Source of the DNA: Nitzschia sp. pyKryTriq1 | Lineage: Eukaryota; Bacillariophyta; Bacillariophyceae; Bacillariales; Bacillariaceae | Length of the DNA: 64,000 nucleotides | Direction: 5' to 3' | NCBI GenBank assembly: GCA_956465555.1 | Contig: OY101119.1 | Span: 2,838,629 to 2,902,628 of the forward strand | Translations under genes and position numbers: made by a program | In this document: piece after piece, positions 1 through 9,585 of the stretch | Numbering within the stretch: position 1 is the stretch's first letter | Layout of the letters: every line of letters begins with the position of its first letter | The notes under the pieces: generated by a model | Databases searched by the model: none | Told to the model about the DNA's origin: nothing | Seen by the model: only the letters and a program-made list of their open reading frames with translations

Positions 1-467
1 GTGGCTTTGCAGGCCCGCGCATCCCGGACTTCGACCACCACATCGACCGCCTTTAGCGTTTCCGCCAACTGCCGTTCGGCCTTGGCAATATGACCGGGAT
101 ACCAATTCACTTCGGGGCGACGATAACCCGTCTCGTCGAGTAATTCTTCTTGATCATGAACCGAAGAAGAGGAGGAGGAGGAAAATAATCGAGAAGATAG
201 AATTTGCCGGCTGCTGTTTGCCGTGGAGGACAGTAGTACATCGCTCGTTCGTTGAAGAGCTGGAGCGACAAACGCACCAGTGATCCGCGACGACGAAGGA
301 GAACGAGCCGCCACGGAAGATGATCGTGCTAGTAACTGAACCACTGCCACCAACATTATTACCAGCATGGTTCGTGGTTGACTGCCCAAAGGATAGTGAC
401 TTCGACGCACAGATTCTAATCTTTGTGTGTTGTTGTTGTTATTGTTGCTTCCGAGGAAATTCTTCAT
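1..467 (-). CDS. Plastid-type ribosome-biogenesis GTPase (RbgA/YlqF/MTG1 family), 5' part only
   Basis: Only the N-terminal part lies in the window; the gene runs off its left edge. On the minus strand the frame reads a hydrophobic leader ([13 protein letters not shown]), then a Ser/Arg-rich stretch with G-A-F-V-A-P, then [10 protein letters not shown], followed by [14 protein letters not shown]. This block is the hallmark start of YlqF/RbgA circularly permuted GTPases, which assist late assembly of the large ribosomal subunit. The leader with Phe after a small residue resembles the diatom ASAFAP plastid signal, so I infer plastid import. The ATG at 467 directly follows an in-frame stop; an internal ATG at 368 begins at the signal peptide and is an equally plausible start. 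Family assignment is strong; the G-motifs lie outside the window. Confidence 0.85.
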   Translation of the reverse strand, partial: MKNFLGSNNNNNNTQRLESVRRSHYPLGSQPRTMLVIMLVAVVQLLARSSSVAARSPSSSRITGAFVAPALQRTSDVLLSSTANSSRQILSSRLFSSSSSSSVHDQEELLDETGYRRPEVNWYPGHIAKAERQLAETLKAVDVVVEVRDARACKA

Positions 468-1263
468 TCAGGAGTGTGATGTAAACTACCGGTACGCGTG
501 GGCTTGTTCTTTCTGTACGAATACCAGTTCTTTTCTTTTAGCAGTTTCGAGGATTTTTCACCAACAAATATCACGGGAATGTCTTGATGTCCTCGATAGC
601 GTTGAACAACAGATCACTTGTGTCCTGCAAAGAGAAATGCGTCTGCCGACGATGATGATAATGATGGCTCCTTTGCTTTTTCTTTGTTCTTCGCTTTTGC
701 CCTTTTTGATGCGTTGCGCCTTGCGTTGATGGCTCTGAGGAGTGACGGACACCGTATGGACGATTCACGTCTCGTGGCTCGTTGCTTTTCGACTTTCGCG
801 TACATCATGCGCATCACCTGCCCGGCCGGCGCGTACGTAGCAGCGTCAAGAATTCAATCCGTCTACATTACAAAAAGCAAAATAAAAAGAGACGAGATCA
901 AAAGATAGAACTCAATAATAATGTCACGCTGGTACGATAGCTTTGACAGATGATGGGATGACGATCGACTCTGTTCCAATGAATGAGAATTTCTGACATT
1001 TTTCGATGATAGTCAAGATTCATTCATCGGAGTGATATGTGAGAACCATGCAGCATCGCGCCGGCGATAGAAGAAGACGAGAAGCATCATGTTTGAAGAA
1101 TTGGGGTTTGAGAACCCTGCTCTCGGTCCATCATCATCAGGCAGGCTTCAACTTTCGTTCGAACTCCAACTGTCATAAAATACACAGTTGGTCCAAACCA
1201 CTACAGACAGTATCAACAAATCAATAAATCCAACATCCTCATTATTGCATCGACAACAACAAG
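468..1263. other. Divergent intergenic spacer
   Basis: Spacer between the minus-strand GTPase and the plus-strand membrane protein. It holds a TACCGGTAC palindrome at 487-495, about 20 bp upstream of the GTPase start. Short open frames in all phases lack codon regularity and I do not call them genes. Confidence 0.6.
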
Positions 1264-1886
1264 ATGGTTTGGGACAACTGGAATCCTTGGAAAGATCTTG
1301 GCGACGAGTGGGGAGCTTCCCACACCGTATGGGGAAAACTCAAAGTGATTCTCTTCTATTCCTTTGTTTGGCTCGCCTTCATGTAAGTCAACAAGCAGGG
1401 TCGTCTTGCCAGGCTGTCAATTCGGGAATGCTCATCTTTCTTCTCACCACTACCACATGCATAACTCCCCCCTCTCCTCAAATTACTCCTGGTCATAACA
1501 GTGGAAGCGCCTATCAAGTATTTGTGCCATTTTCTGTGGGCATGGATTGTCTACTGGGCAATTCATCTAAACAGAAGAGCGAGATCGCATTCGCTATTCG
1601 CCAGTACGCGCTCTTTTCGGCTGCTTGGCTGCTCTTTGTGGCCAAGGGCAAGACTCATTTGCCCAATATGCGAGTCTTGGTTACCGTCGTGATTCTATCC
1701 TGCGTCTTTTCCTTTTTCTGGGAGGGCAAAGATATTCTCCGCAACGATGGGGAATGTAGCTCTAATTGGATGACCCAATGGTGGTGGTGGGTTGGCTGGC
1801 CGATTCTTGCCATGATCTTGGCGTATATCGAGCGTCATACCGATGGAAGCCGGGGCAATTCCGCTGAGACTCAAGCACTCGTTTAG
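1264..1886 (+). CDS. Small four-helix membrane protein of unknown function, one intron
   Basis: Exon 1 (1264-1382) starts at ATG with M-V-W-D-N-W-N-P-W-K-D and ends in a hydrophobic segment. A GTAAGT donor at 1383 and an AACAG acceptor at 1501 bound a 119-bp intron. Exon 2 (1502-1886) continues in frame to a stop, giving 167 residues. Four hydrophobic stretches are visible, near L-F-Y-S-F-V-W-L-A-F, A-L-F-S-A-A-W-L-L-F-V, V-L-V-T-V-V-I-L-S-C-V-F and V-G-W-P-I-L-A-M-I-L. I recognise no family. One oddity is that another frame in 1501-1570 also reads as a hydrophobic helix, so the phase just after the intron deserves transcript support. Confidence 0.6.
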
Positions 1887-3255
1887 AAGAGAGCTCATGG
1901 TGAAGTCAGTAGATCAGCGGGTGGTGCTCTCTCCTCTCTCGCATCTCACAGCTACGGATTCATTCATATGCTTTCAATTGTGGCACTTGTAATGTGTTTG
2001 TCGAATGACTAAAATCTATTAATTATTAGTGAACGTTCCTACATCCTATCCTCCATTCCTATGAAAAGATACCCCCACATACCCTGCATTCATTCTTCCT
2101 GTAGTAAGACATCGTCGGATCTTCTCTGCCAACAGCCACCTGCCCGTGATCCATTGGATCCGTGTTATCGCCCTATTCTTCCAATCAAGCGGCAGAACAA
2201 GGTTGGCGTCATTCAGATGGTTGTTTCAACCTTTGACCGCCGAATGAATCCCTTTTGATGTCATAATAATAGCATTGCCCCAAAAGAAGAAAAAGTCGAA
2301 TTGCTCAATCCAAGAATCCATAGATTTCCGGAAAATGGGAACCACCTTGCTTGTAGAAGCAAAGCATCGTCATTCATGATGCTTGTCTTCATTTCCATGC
2401 GTACACAACTCTACAAGTATTGTCTTCAGTACCAATACTATTATGAATGATTGGCTCTTCTCTTCTTTGCGGACGGGTTCCAACCCGGAAAATCAGCATC
2501 GTCCGGTAGCCCCCTGTCAATCATTGTCTGTGCCCATTTTCTCTTCAGTTGTTTTGAATCTACATTTGTCCTCGCATCCCCGACATTGCATCCTTCGGTT
2601 ATGTTGTCGTTGCTTCTATTGTGTCGAAGAGAGAGATTAAGGTGTGTGGGTAACCCTGGTACTAATCTAGCCCAAAAGCTGACGTCACACGTAGACTCTA
2701 GTACATGCGCGCGTAGACCGACCAAACTATTTTACTAGACCATTGTGTCTTTCTATACATCCATGAATATCCAAGTATGACGAAACATTCCATATTCGAT
2801 TTTATTCGTATCCGTATGCTAAGCATAGCCGTGGGCTGAAGTTGTACTTACTGGCCCAAGTTCATCGAGAGCATTCCAGTCTTGTCAAAATGACTCATTT
2901 CTGTAGTTTCCGCCTATATCATCGGGAAAAGACACCAAAAATGCAACCAATACATAGAAAGTCGTTTCATGTGTATCTAGTCTAACTACTTACAAAGTTT
3001 GGCGAAGTGCCGAGTTGGTCTTCCTTGTCTCCGAGAGGACTTTCGTCGAGCACCGCTAAATTCATCGAATGGAATCTTCCTCGCCGAATTTGTGTTCCAA
3101 CTAGTCATTGGAATCATGGCGTGATCGCTGTCTTCGCGCTTGTTCTCGTTTTTCCACGAATTCCCTCGTGGAGGATTCCTCTTGGAGCCAATAATGTCTG
3201 GCCGTAGCCCGTACCCTACCCACCTGCGTGAGAATTGTACTACGGGGTCGAGCGC

Positions 3256-3307
3256 AAGTTCAACCGCGGTTGACCGCGGTTAACCGCGTTTAAACTTTGT
3301 TGAACTT
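3256..3307. repeat. Nested CCGCGG/TTAA palindromes inside a 9-bp inverted repeat
   Basis: AAGTTCAAC (3256-3264) and GTTGAACTT (3299-3307) are exact reverse complements. Between them lie CAACCGCGGTTG (3261-3272), a second ACCGCGGT (3274-3281) and GGTTAACC (3278-3285), all perfect palindromes. The arrangement could fold as a cruciform or bind dimeric factors; no function can be assigned. Confidence 0.75.
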
Positions 3308-3647
3308 TTAGCGATGCGCTGGTACGTTGAAAAATTGATACAATACCAAAACGCTTCTTTTACCGCGCATTATATCAATAAGTTGAACTCGTCCGACCGC
3401 GGCTGACCCGTTCTCCGTAAAGACCCGAAACACGTCAGGAAAAGCTCCAATGAGTCGTCGGTTCGGGGAGAAAGGACACGGTCGGAGGACGAACGAGTTC
3501 GCCATTTTTAGCGAATTCCCGAAGGTCCCAGGTTGAAGTGCGGGGACAGACAGACGGGACAGACAAAAGGATGAGGTGAAGTCGACGCTCGAAGCGAGCG
3601 GAGGCGGACAGACAGATGACTGCAGGCGGAAGGAGCGGAGCGACGTC

Positions 3648-3855
3648 GGATGGCATCTGACAGGGCGTATCAAACTTGTCGTGCGGGACTTGGATCTGAT
3701 GCCATAGTTGTTCGGATGGCATCCGACCGCGGGGCGTACCCGCAGGAACACTATTAGTATCAAACTTGTCGAACTCATACCACCTGCTGGCACAGTCTAC
3801 TGGAAGATTCACCCGGGACTTGGATCTGATATCTGATGCCATAGTCGTTCGGATG
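3648..3855. repeat. Diverged partial direct duplication
   Basis: GTATCAAACTTGTCG occurs at 3667-3681 and 3757-3771, CGGGACTTGGATCTGAT at 3684-3700 and 3814-3830, and GATGCCATAG(T/C)(T/C)GTTCGGATG at 3698-3718 and 3835-3855. The three blocks keep their order but the second copy has a roughly 40-bp insertion between blocks 1 and 2. A related GGATGGCAT(C/C)(T/C)GAC pair flanks the first copy. Confidence 0.7.
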
Positions 3856-4186
3856 CTCTACTCCTACAGTGGTACAGTGCAGTACCGGCACTACCCCCGA
3901 GTAGAGACAGTAGAGTATCAAAGAAGAAATCTACGGTGGTACCAGGTACATACCGGTATCACAAGAATCTATCTCTCGATGTAATCTTGGCACATACAAA
4001 AGTAAGACCAGATAAGAATGAATCAAAAAAGGCTTAGCAAAAGGAAAAGACCAAACTGGTGTAGAAGAAGAAGCAATAGTCGGAGTAGCATGGAGAGCGT
4101 GCGCAACCCCCCGTCGCGCCAAATTCGACTGACGTCTCGGATCTCGGTTCTCATACATACATAGCTCGTGCCCATTTACTATTACC

Positions 4187-4279
4187 AGTACCGGTACTGT
4201 TTACTTCTATTCGTATTATGTATACTACTTGTAGATCTACCGGTACCTGTACGTACCGGTACAGGACGTACCGGTACGT
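4187..4279. promoter_or_regulatory. Cluster of TACCGGTA palindromes upstream of the 4457 gene
   Basis: AGTACCGGTACT at 4187-4198, TACCGGTACC near 4239, GTACCGGTAC at 4253-4262 and ACGTACCGGTACGT at 4266-4279 are perfect or near-perfect palindromes packed into 93 bp, about 180 bp ahead of the start codon. The same core recurs in many intergenic gaps of this window, so a promoter role or a dispersed repeat is possible. Confidence 0.45.
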
Positions 4280-4456
4280 GACAGAAAAGAAGTCATCTCA
4301 GAAAAGCGAACGCACTCCAGTAATATTAGTTAGGCGATGCGACCGTCATCAGATATACAATTTTCGTTTTCTGCTCTATCCTTGACAAGCTAAGAGGTCA
4401 ACGATCTGAAGGACGATAATCAACAAGAATATCCACATTTTTTCACCACCATCATC

Positions 4457-6319
4457 ATGGCGATCAAGACAACGGCATCTCTTCTTCCAAAGCAGGAGGA
4501 AGAAGAACACAATCATGGAGGGCGATCGCAAGGAGTGTTGACCCCCGTGCTGCGCTTGGGTCTTGTTTCCGCATTCGCAGTGTTCTTTCTTGCTCTTTCC
4601 TTCTCTACCGGCATGCTAGATACACCTGCTGCATCGTCCTCGCGGTCCGAACAAGACAGCAGCACCATGACGAGGACCAGCACTGGTGCTGCCGGTGTTG
4701 AAGAATTGGCTGTTTTCACCACCAGCCAAAGTAAAATGGGCAAGCGCAAGAGACGAGGAGTAGGTTCCAAGAATTTGCTGGAAAGGGCGGGGCAGGAGCG
4801 TGAGCTCAAACCCAAGGGAAAGGGATGCAGCAAGTCTTCAGCAGGAGGGAGTGATTGCATTACTACTACTAGCCCTCCTGTTACGACTAACACCGCAACT
4901 ACTGGTACGACTAACACCGCAACTACTGTTACGACTAACACCGCAACCACTGCTGGTTCTAAGAGCGCCAAAAGCGCCAAAAGCAGCAAAAGCAGCAAAA
5001 CAGGTACTACGGCTCCTCCTTCCATCACCACCGCTGCCGCCGCCGTCTCCACCGCCGCAACCACCACCACCACCGCCCCCACCACCACCACCACCACCAC
5101 CATCAAACCCGCCCGAAATCGACGTGGATTGTTGGAATCATTGTTCGCACTTTGGGGCGATGGTGAGCAGAAACAGGAGGACGAGGAAGACGAGGAAGAT
5201 CCTTTCGTAATCTGCGGCATGCATGAAGCCGATTCGTGTGACCAATGTCCCATGGGCAACGGCAAGGCTTGGTGCCATGGAGACTGCGCCTGGAATGATG
5301 ATACGGGTTCTTGTGAGTCTGCCATGAAGAATGTTCATCCGGACTACAGCAAATTGATTCGTCTGAAACCTTTCCAGGCGGTCCGTGATGAGCATGGCAG
5401 ATATGTCAACATCATTCTGGTCCACATGATGTTTACTGATCCAGAACAGGAACTTCTGTACCAGCGATACAAGGATGAGATTCTTTTCTTGGGAATCATG
5501 AGCTTTGAATCGTTCCCGCTCCCAAGTCCAAACCCAAGGACCTTCCAACACCACAGAAACAAGTACCTGAGCATGTTCCCGGGATGGTTGAACATGTATC
5601 GAAGCTCAGACATTTCGTTTCCTTCTCACGTCAGTGTTCTGAATATGTCTCAATCCGATTTTGCCCTCCCTGACATTGATCTAGAAGAGGAACAAAAAGA
5701 AGGAAAGCACATCAAGCGTTTTGACTTTGCCTACGCAATGTCTGACCTTAATGTCACTTCTGGCGAATGTGATAGCTGGGGCGCCTTTGCGAAGAATTGG
5801 TCCTTCGTGCGAGATCATGCACTCGATATTTTGTGCGGTGACCTAGGCATGACTGGTGTCCTCATGGTCACTCGCGACGAGAAGACAAACAAGGCATGTG
5901 ATATTCCTCCCTCGTGCGAAGGAAAGATTTTGCAAACCCCATTCGTGGATCAAAGCGTAGTCTTTGACTATATGCGTCAGAGCCGTTTCATGTTGTTGCC
6001 TCAGATCTACGACGCCTCTCCCCGTGTCGCGGCACAAGCGATGACTATGAACATTCCGCTGCTCATGAACAAGAATATCGTTGGTGGCTGGAAGTATGTG
6101 AATGATCAAACGGGGGAATTCTTCCATGATGCATCAGACTTCCGCGCCAGCGTCGAACGTCTGATGGGCAATCTAGATCAGTATTCTCCTCACAAGTATG
6201 TCACTGAGACGTATGGCGACAAGAATGCCGGCCGCAAGCTGCGAGCTTTTGTCGAAGAGAAGTTTGGTGATCGTGTTCAACTCCCGGAGAGTGAGCTCCT
6301 GATTCCTATCTTCAGCTAG
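4457..6319 (+). CDS. Type II membrane glycosyltransferase-like protein with Thr-rich stem and Cys-rich module
   Basis: Single-exon, 620 residues, ATG at 4457. A transmembrane anchor (residues about 32-52) is followed by a mucin-like stem of repeated T-N-T-A-T-T units and Lys/Ser tracts. Next comes a Cys-rich module (C-G-M-H ... S-C-D-Q-C-P ... W-C-H-G-D-C-A-W ... C), then an approximately 330-residue globular domain. Its C-terminal part contains M-L-L-P-Q-I-Y-D-A-S-P-R-V-A-A-Q-A-M, then I-P-L-L-M-N and G-G-W, which resembles the nucleotide-sugar-binding half of GT-B glycosyltransferases (D-A-S-P-R ... E-A-M ... P-V-L). I infer a Golgi sugar transferase. Donor and acceptor are unknown, and no close named homologue is claimed. 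The stem's ACC/GCC repeats generate long antisense ORFs that are not genes. Confidence 0.75.
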   Translation: MAIKTTASLLPKQEEEEHNHGGRSQGVLTPVLRLGLVSAFAVFFLALSFSTGMLDTPAASSSRSEQDSSTMTRTSTGAAGVEELAVFTTSQSKMGKRKRRGVGSKNLLERAGQERELKPKGKGCSKSSAGGSDCITTTSPPVTTNTATTGTTNTATTVTTNTATTAGSKSAKSAKSSKSSKTGTTAPPSITTAAAAVSTAATTTTTAPTTTTTTTIKPARNRRGLLESLFALWGDGEQKQEDEEDEEDPFVICGMHEADSCDQCPMGNGKAWCHGDCAWNDDTGSCESAMKNVHPDYSKLIRLKPFQAVRDEHGRYVNIILVHMMFTDPEQELLYQRYKDEILFLGIMSFESFPLPSPNPRTFQHHRNKYLSMFPGWLNMYRSSDISFPSHVSVLNMSQSDFALPDIDLEEEQKEGKHIKRFDFAYAMSDLNVTSGECDSWGAFAKNWSFVRDHALDILCGDLGMTGVLMVTRDEKTNKACDIPPSCEGKILQTPFVDQSVVFDYMRQSRFMLLPQIYDASPRVAAQAMTMNIPLLMNKNIVGGWKYVNDQTGEFFHDASDFRASVERLMGNLDQYSPHKYVTETYGDKNAGRKLRAFVEEKFGDRVQLPESELLIPIFS

Positions 6320-6511
6320 ACTGTCGTTTGTTTTGGCCCAGTACCCACAGTTCAGGTACATTTGTTTACGTATCATCTCAATATATAAAATAACCATCTA
6401 TTATATGTTCGATTGAAGCCTCCGATTGCCGTGTCAGGATTGCTAAGTGACATCGACAAGAAAGCCTCCTCTCCTACGATGCTGGAGTGGGCCGAATTCG
6501 GGCGCAAGCGC

Positions 6512-7479
6512 TCAATCCGAGGATGTTGGCAACTTATAAATAACATCGTTCCTTCCGATCAGACACGTCCGCACGTTATGTTGCGACTCGGCAAAGGCAA
6601 CCCACTTGCCCATGTCAACATCTTCCGACACAGAACCATACATTCCATTCAAGACAGTGTGATCCCTATCCTCTTTTATAATCAGATTAATCAGACCACG
6701 TGAAAGAAAGTTAGCCCATCCAGAAATGTACGGCCTTGCAATGTTCTCGGCGCCTTTCATTTTTGATGGTATTCATCGCCTTTCCACACATAGTATCCAG
6801 CCCAGAGAAAATCGTAGATTCGCGGAGATTTTTGCTCGAATGATTGTACGATTTCATTGACGATTTGCAGATTGAAGCAGTATTCCACGTCGTGCATTCC
6901 GAGATAGGGTACATCATCCGGAAGATTGTTCAACGTATACTCATAAGCCAGTACCACTTTGTCTGGCAAACTCATGTATGCGTCGCGCATAGGTAGAATG
7001 ACCATGTCCTGGTACTCTCGAGCTTCGTTGTAAAGCTTTTCTGCGACTAGTTTCTCTGTCTCAGTATCTTGCCCTGCTTGATTGTGCTGGGTCAAGTCGT
7101 GATTTGGTTCGTAAGGTCGTCCGACCATAAATTTGAAGCAGGCACCCATATTTTTGTAATGTTTAGCACAGTGTGAATTCCTCCATTGTTGGCGTCGTTC
7201 CGCTTCGATGGCACTGGCACCGCTTTTGATACCAAAGAAATAGTCAGTTCGACCTTGAAGCGGCAATCGTCGCTGTTGGGTGGAGGTGCCGTCTCGGATC
7301 GAGCGGGTGACAACTGTTTGTATGTTCTTCTTGGAAGATGTAAAGGCTTTGTTCAGCAACACCAGCATGAATAGAGATGACATCAATAGCAACAAGAGAC
7401 AGCGAACATCATATCGTCGTTGTCCCTTTTTATGGTGTCGTCGAATCATGGTATGGGCCCGCCCGTATCCATGCATCAT
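6512..7479 (-). pseudogene. GT31-type galactosyltransferase, split by a one-base frameshift
   Basis: Frame A (7479-6757, ATG 7479) encodes a short basic N-terminus, a signal anchor (L-L-L-L-L-M-S-S-L-F-M-L-V-L-L), and a domain with Y-Q-D-M-V-I-L-P-M-R-D-A-Y-M-S-L-P-D-K-V. This matches the GT31 block D-x-L..D..DSY..L..K. Frame B (about 6760-6512) carries P-Y-I-S-G-W-A-N-F-L-S then S-E-D-V-D-M-G-K-W-V, the downstream GT31 blocks (PY.sG..y.lS and EDV..G). The frames meet in an A5 tract near 6760; a sixth A would join them. The metal-binding position reads H-D-V-E rather than D-D-D. A sequencing error, a recent null allele or a short intron are the alternatives. The expected C-terminal tail also looks short. 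Confidence 0.6.
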
Positions 7480-7837
7480 GTTCTTGATGATACAACAAGA
7501 GAATAAATAAAAGGCAGAGGAGAATCGAGGATAGCCCGAGGGGCACCTATTACGAACGGACACACTTCTTTCTATCGTCGACCATCAAATGGTACCTGGT
7601 ACGAATAGCTGATGATGAAAATGATGATGGTAGTGCGATGAGATCCTGGAATTATTGCCGCGGGGACGGCGGCTCGTCGCTTTTCGCTGGGCTTGTAAAA
7701 ATAATAATAACACGCGAAATGATGACCGGTATTACGGTCGGTATTCGCCTGTACCGCGGTACTTGTACCAAAAGTGCTACTCACACTTGCGTACAAGTAC
7801 GATGATTGGAGACGTATTCGCGATCGTCATCCGTCAG
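7480..7837. other. Intergenic spacer upstream of the GT31 gene
   Basis: No gene is visible. A degenerate TACCGCGGTA/ACCGGTA stretch lies at about 7725-7770. The spacer ends at the target-site duplication of the LTR element. Confidence 0.5.
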
Positions 7838-7842
7838 CATTC

Positions 7843-8283
7843 AGTCAAAGTAGTGGAACTCTTTGTTGCTTTGATGTGAAGTCGGTCTCGTAGAGTAGTT
7901 TAAACAATCAAGATAAACGAGTATTCTCAAGATTATAACCATTAGAAGATCTACCTTTTGCAAGAATGATTTTTTGGATCGCTGAACTTTCGTCCAGCGA
8001 TCTCCAAAAGTTCATCAGTATTCCACTTCTGATAGTAGCCAAGATCCAATTTTTGGTACTTAGGCAGTTGAACTTTCAATGATACATCCATGCATGAGGA
8101 TGTATCAATGCCGCTTGACATTCAATTAGGTCTCAAAATTCATCCTGTGGCAGTTCCAATAACCAAACTGCCATTGAAATATTCATTATCCGAAACGATA
8201 GTTTTTGTTCACGAGTCGCGAGTCCCTACCTCTAGGGATCCCGACTCGCGGACAAACGGACAAAGGTCAGACACACATCGACT
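7843..8283 (-). repeat. LTR copy 1 (3' LTR if the element is minus-oriented)
   Basis: 441-bp long terminal repeat at constant offset of 1081 bp from copy 2, with no indel or substitution found by eye. It contains an internal hairpin (GATCGCTGAA...TTCGTCCAGCGATC) and the palindrome-like GATACATCCATGCATGAGGATGTATC region. An ORF of about 64 codons occurs in both copies and is not called as a gene. Confidence 0.8.
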
Positions 8284-8349
8284 CTCCCTTTCATTCGCAG
8301 GCAAGAGAAGATCCAAAAAAAAACCAAAACATTCACAGACTGCGCGCGC

Positions 8350-8750
8350 GTCGCAGCAACACAACGGTATCTTGTCGAGAGACGAGGAGGCCCTCCCGGC
8401 GAGGCACGCATGGAACAAGACAAGGACCATCTCTCAACATACCTGTTGCTGTCTCGAGTCCTTTCCATGCTTTGTTTGGTGTTCCACCGGTCCAAGCAAC
8501 GTACTTGTTGTGCTCAGTCTGAGCGATACCTCCCATGATGGGTACCACTGGCTTGTGGACGGCGACTGGGAGGCTTCCAGTCGTTCCAGTGCCAGTTGCT
8601 GCGGCAGATGAGTCGCCCATGCTGCTGCTGCTGCTGCTGTCTTCTTCGAAGACGATTTCCTCTTCTGTCTCTTCGATGAAGTCGAAGGATTCTGCAGTGC
8701 TGGACGGCGATCCGTCTCCGTCACTCAGCGTTGCACGCTCGTTTGTCTGA
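8350..8750 (-). other. Internal open frame of the LTR element, splice-like borders, origin unknown
   Basis: On the minus strand an open frame runs from a CTGAT...CTCAG acceptor-like site near 8750. It reads an acidic Ser-rich stretch, then V-P-I-M-G-G-I-A-Q-T-E-H-N-K-Y-V-A-W-T-G-G and L-E-T-A-T, and reaches a CAACAG|GTATGT donor-like site near 8445. The frame stays open past the donor for about 40 more codons. The CTGATCCTCAG acceptor-like sequence occurs a second time near 8885. This could be a gag remnant or a captured host exon in the element's own orientation; I recognise no family. Confidence 0.35.
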
Positions 8751-8923
8751 GGATCAGACTATCCTGTTGTCTTGTTGGGCTGCCTCGATGGGATCGAGAA
8801 TCTTGGAGTCCGGGTCGGAGTCAGTCTATCTCAGTGAGGAACACCGATAGGATCTGTTGACTTGTGCTGAGCACTGGGCTTGTCTGAGGATCAGACTGTG
8901 AAGCGTTTTGGGCTGTAATAACC

Positions 8924-9364
8924 AGTCAAAGTAGTGGAACTCTTTGTTGCTTTGATGTGAAGTCGGTCTCGTAGAGTAGTTTAAACAATCAAGATAAACG
9001 AGTATTCTCAAGATTATAACCATTAGAAGATCTACCTTTTGCAAGAATGATTTTTTGGATCGCTGAACTTTCGTCCAGCGATCTCCAAAAGTTCATCAGT
9101 ATTCCACTTCTGATAGTAGCCAAGATCCAATTTTTGGTACTTAGGCAGTTGAACTTTCAATGATACATCCATGCATGAGGATGTATCAATGCCGCTTGAC
9201 ATTCAATTAGGTCTCAAAATTCATCCTGTGGCAGTTCCAATAACCAAACTGCCATTGAAATATTCATTATCCGAAACGATAGTTTTTGTTCACGAGTCGC
9301 GAGTCCCTACCTCTAGGGATCCCGACTCGCGGACAAACGGACAAAGGTCAGACACACATCGACT
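8924..9364 (-). repeat. LTR copy 2 (5' LTR if the element is minus-oriented)
   Basis: Second 441-bp copy, followed directly by the CATTC target-site duplication. The insertion ends about 220 bp upstream of the M20 amidohydrolase start, so the LTR could influence that promoter. Confidence 0.8.
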
Positions 9365-9585
9365 CATTCCCTTTTTATTCTCGTCGAGTACAAGTAAATA
9401 TGTACCGGTAATACTGTACACGTGTGTACCGTAGAGACAGCAGCATTATTTATATTTTTAAAAATATCATTGCAGACCGCAATTTTACATCTTTCATCAT
9501 CAAAAGTAGACTACCGGTACGCATCATTCTTCCATTCAAATCCTAATTCAATAACTTCCTTTACGGCCTACCTGCAATATTGCTT

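Larger units (their letters stand above)
1887..4456. other. Long intergenic region with palindromes and diverged repeats
   Basis: No credible gene in 2.5 kb. ORFs of 60-160 codons on both strands overlap each other and lack recognisable motifs. Contents worth naming are the nested palindromes at 3256-3307, the partial direct repeats at 3648-3855, and a dense TACCGGTA cluster at 4187-4279 upstream of the next gene. Confidence 0.55.
7843..9364 (-). mobile_element. Compact non-autonomous LTR retroelement with non-canonical AGTC...GACT ends
   Basis: Two direct repeats of 441 bp (7843-8283 and 8924-9364) look identical base for base by eye and flank a 640-bp internal region. CATTC occurs immediately outside both ends (7838-7842 and 9365-9369), a 5-bp target-site duplication that fixes the borders. 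The LTRs end AGTC...GACT, a perfect 4-bp inverted terminus instead of TG...CA. On the minus strand a purine run (GAAAGGGAG) abuts one LTR and the opposite junction reads T-GGTTATTACAGCCC, which starts TGG like a primer-binding site, so minus orientation is favoured. No gag, protease, reverse transcriptase or integrase is encoded. LTR identity suggests recent insertion. Confidence 0.8.

Noticed and set aside
4513-5325. 270-codon minus-strand frame rich in Val/Leu
   Set aside because: It is the antisense of the Thr-rich stem repeats of the 4457 gene; the hydrophobic look comes from ACC/GGT repeats.
6750-6770. Programmed -1 frameshift in the GT31 gene
   Set aside because: The A5 tract is not a proper X-XXY-YYZ slippery heptamer in the right phase, and no downstream stimulator is evident; an indel is simpler.
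8090-8611. 173-codon frame in the LTR element
   Set aside because: Its first 64 codons lie in the LTR and recur at 9171; no domain, and it crosses the LTR border.
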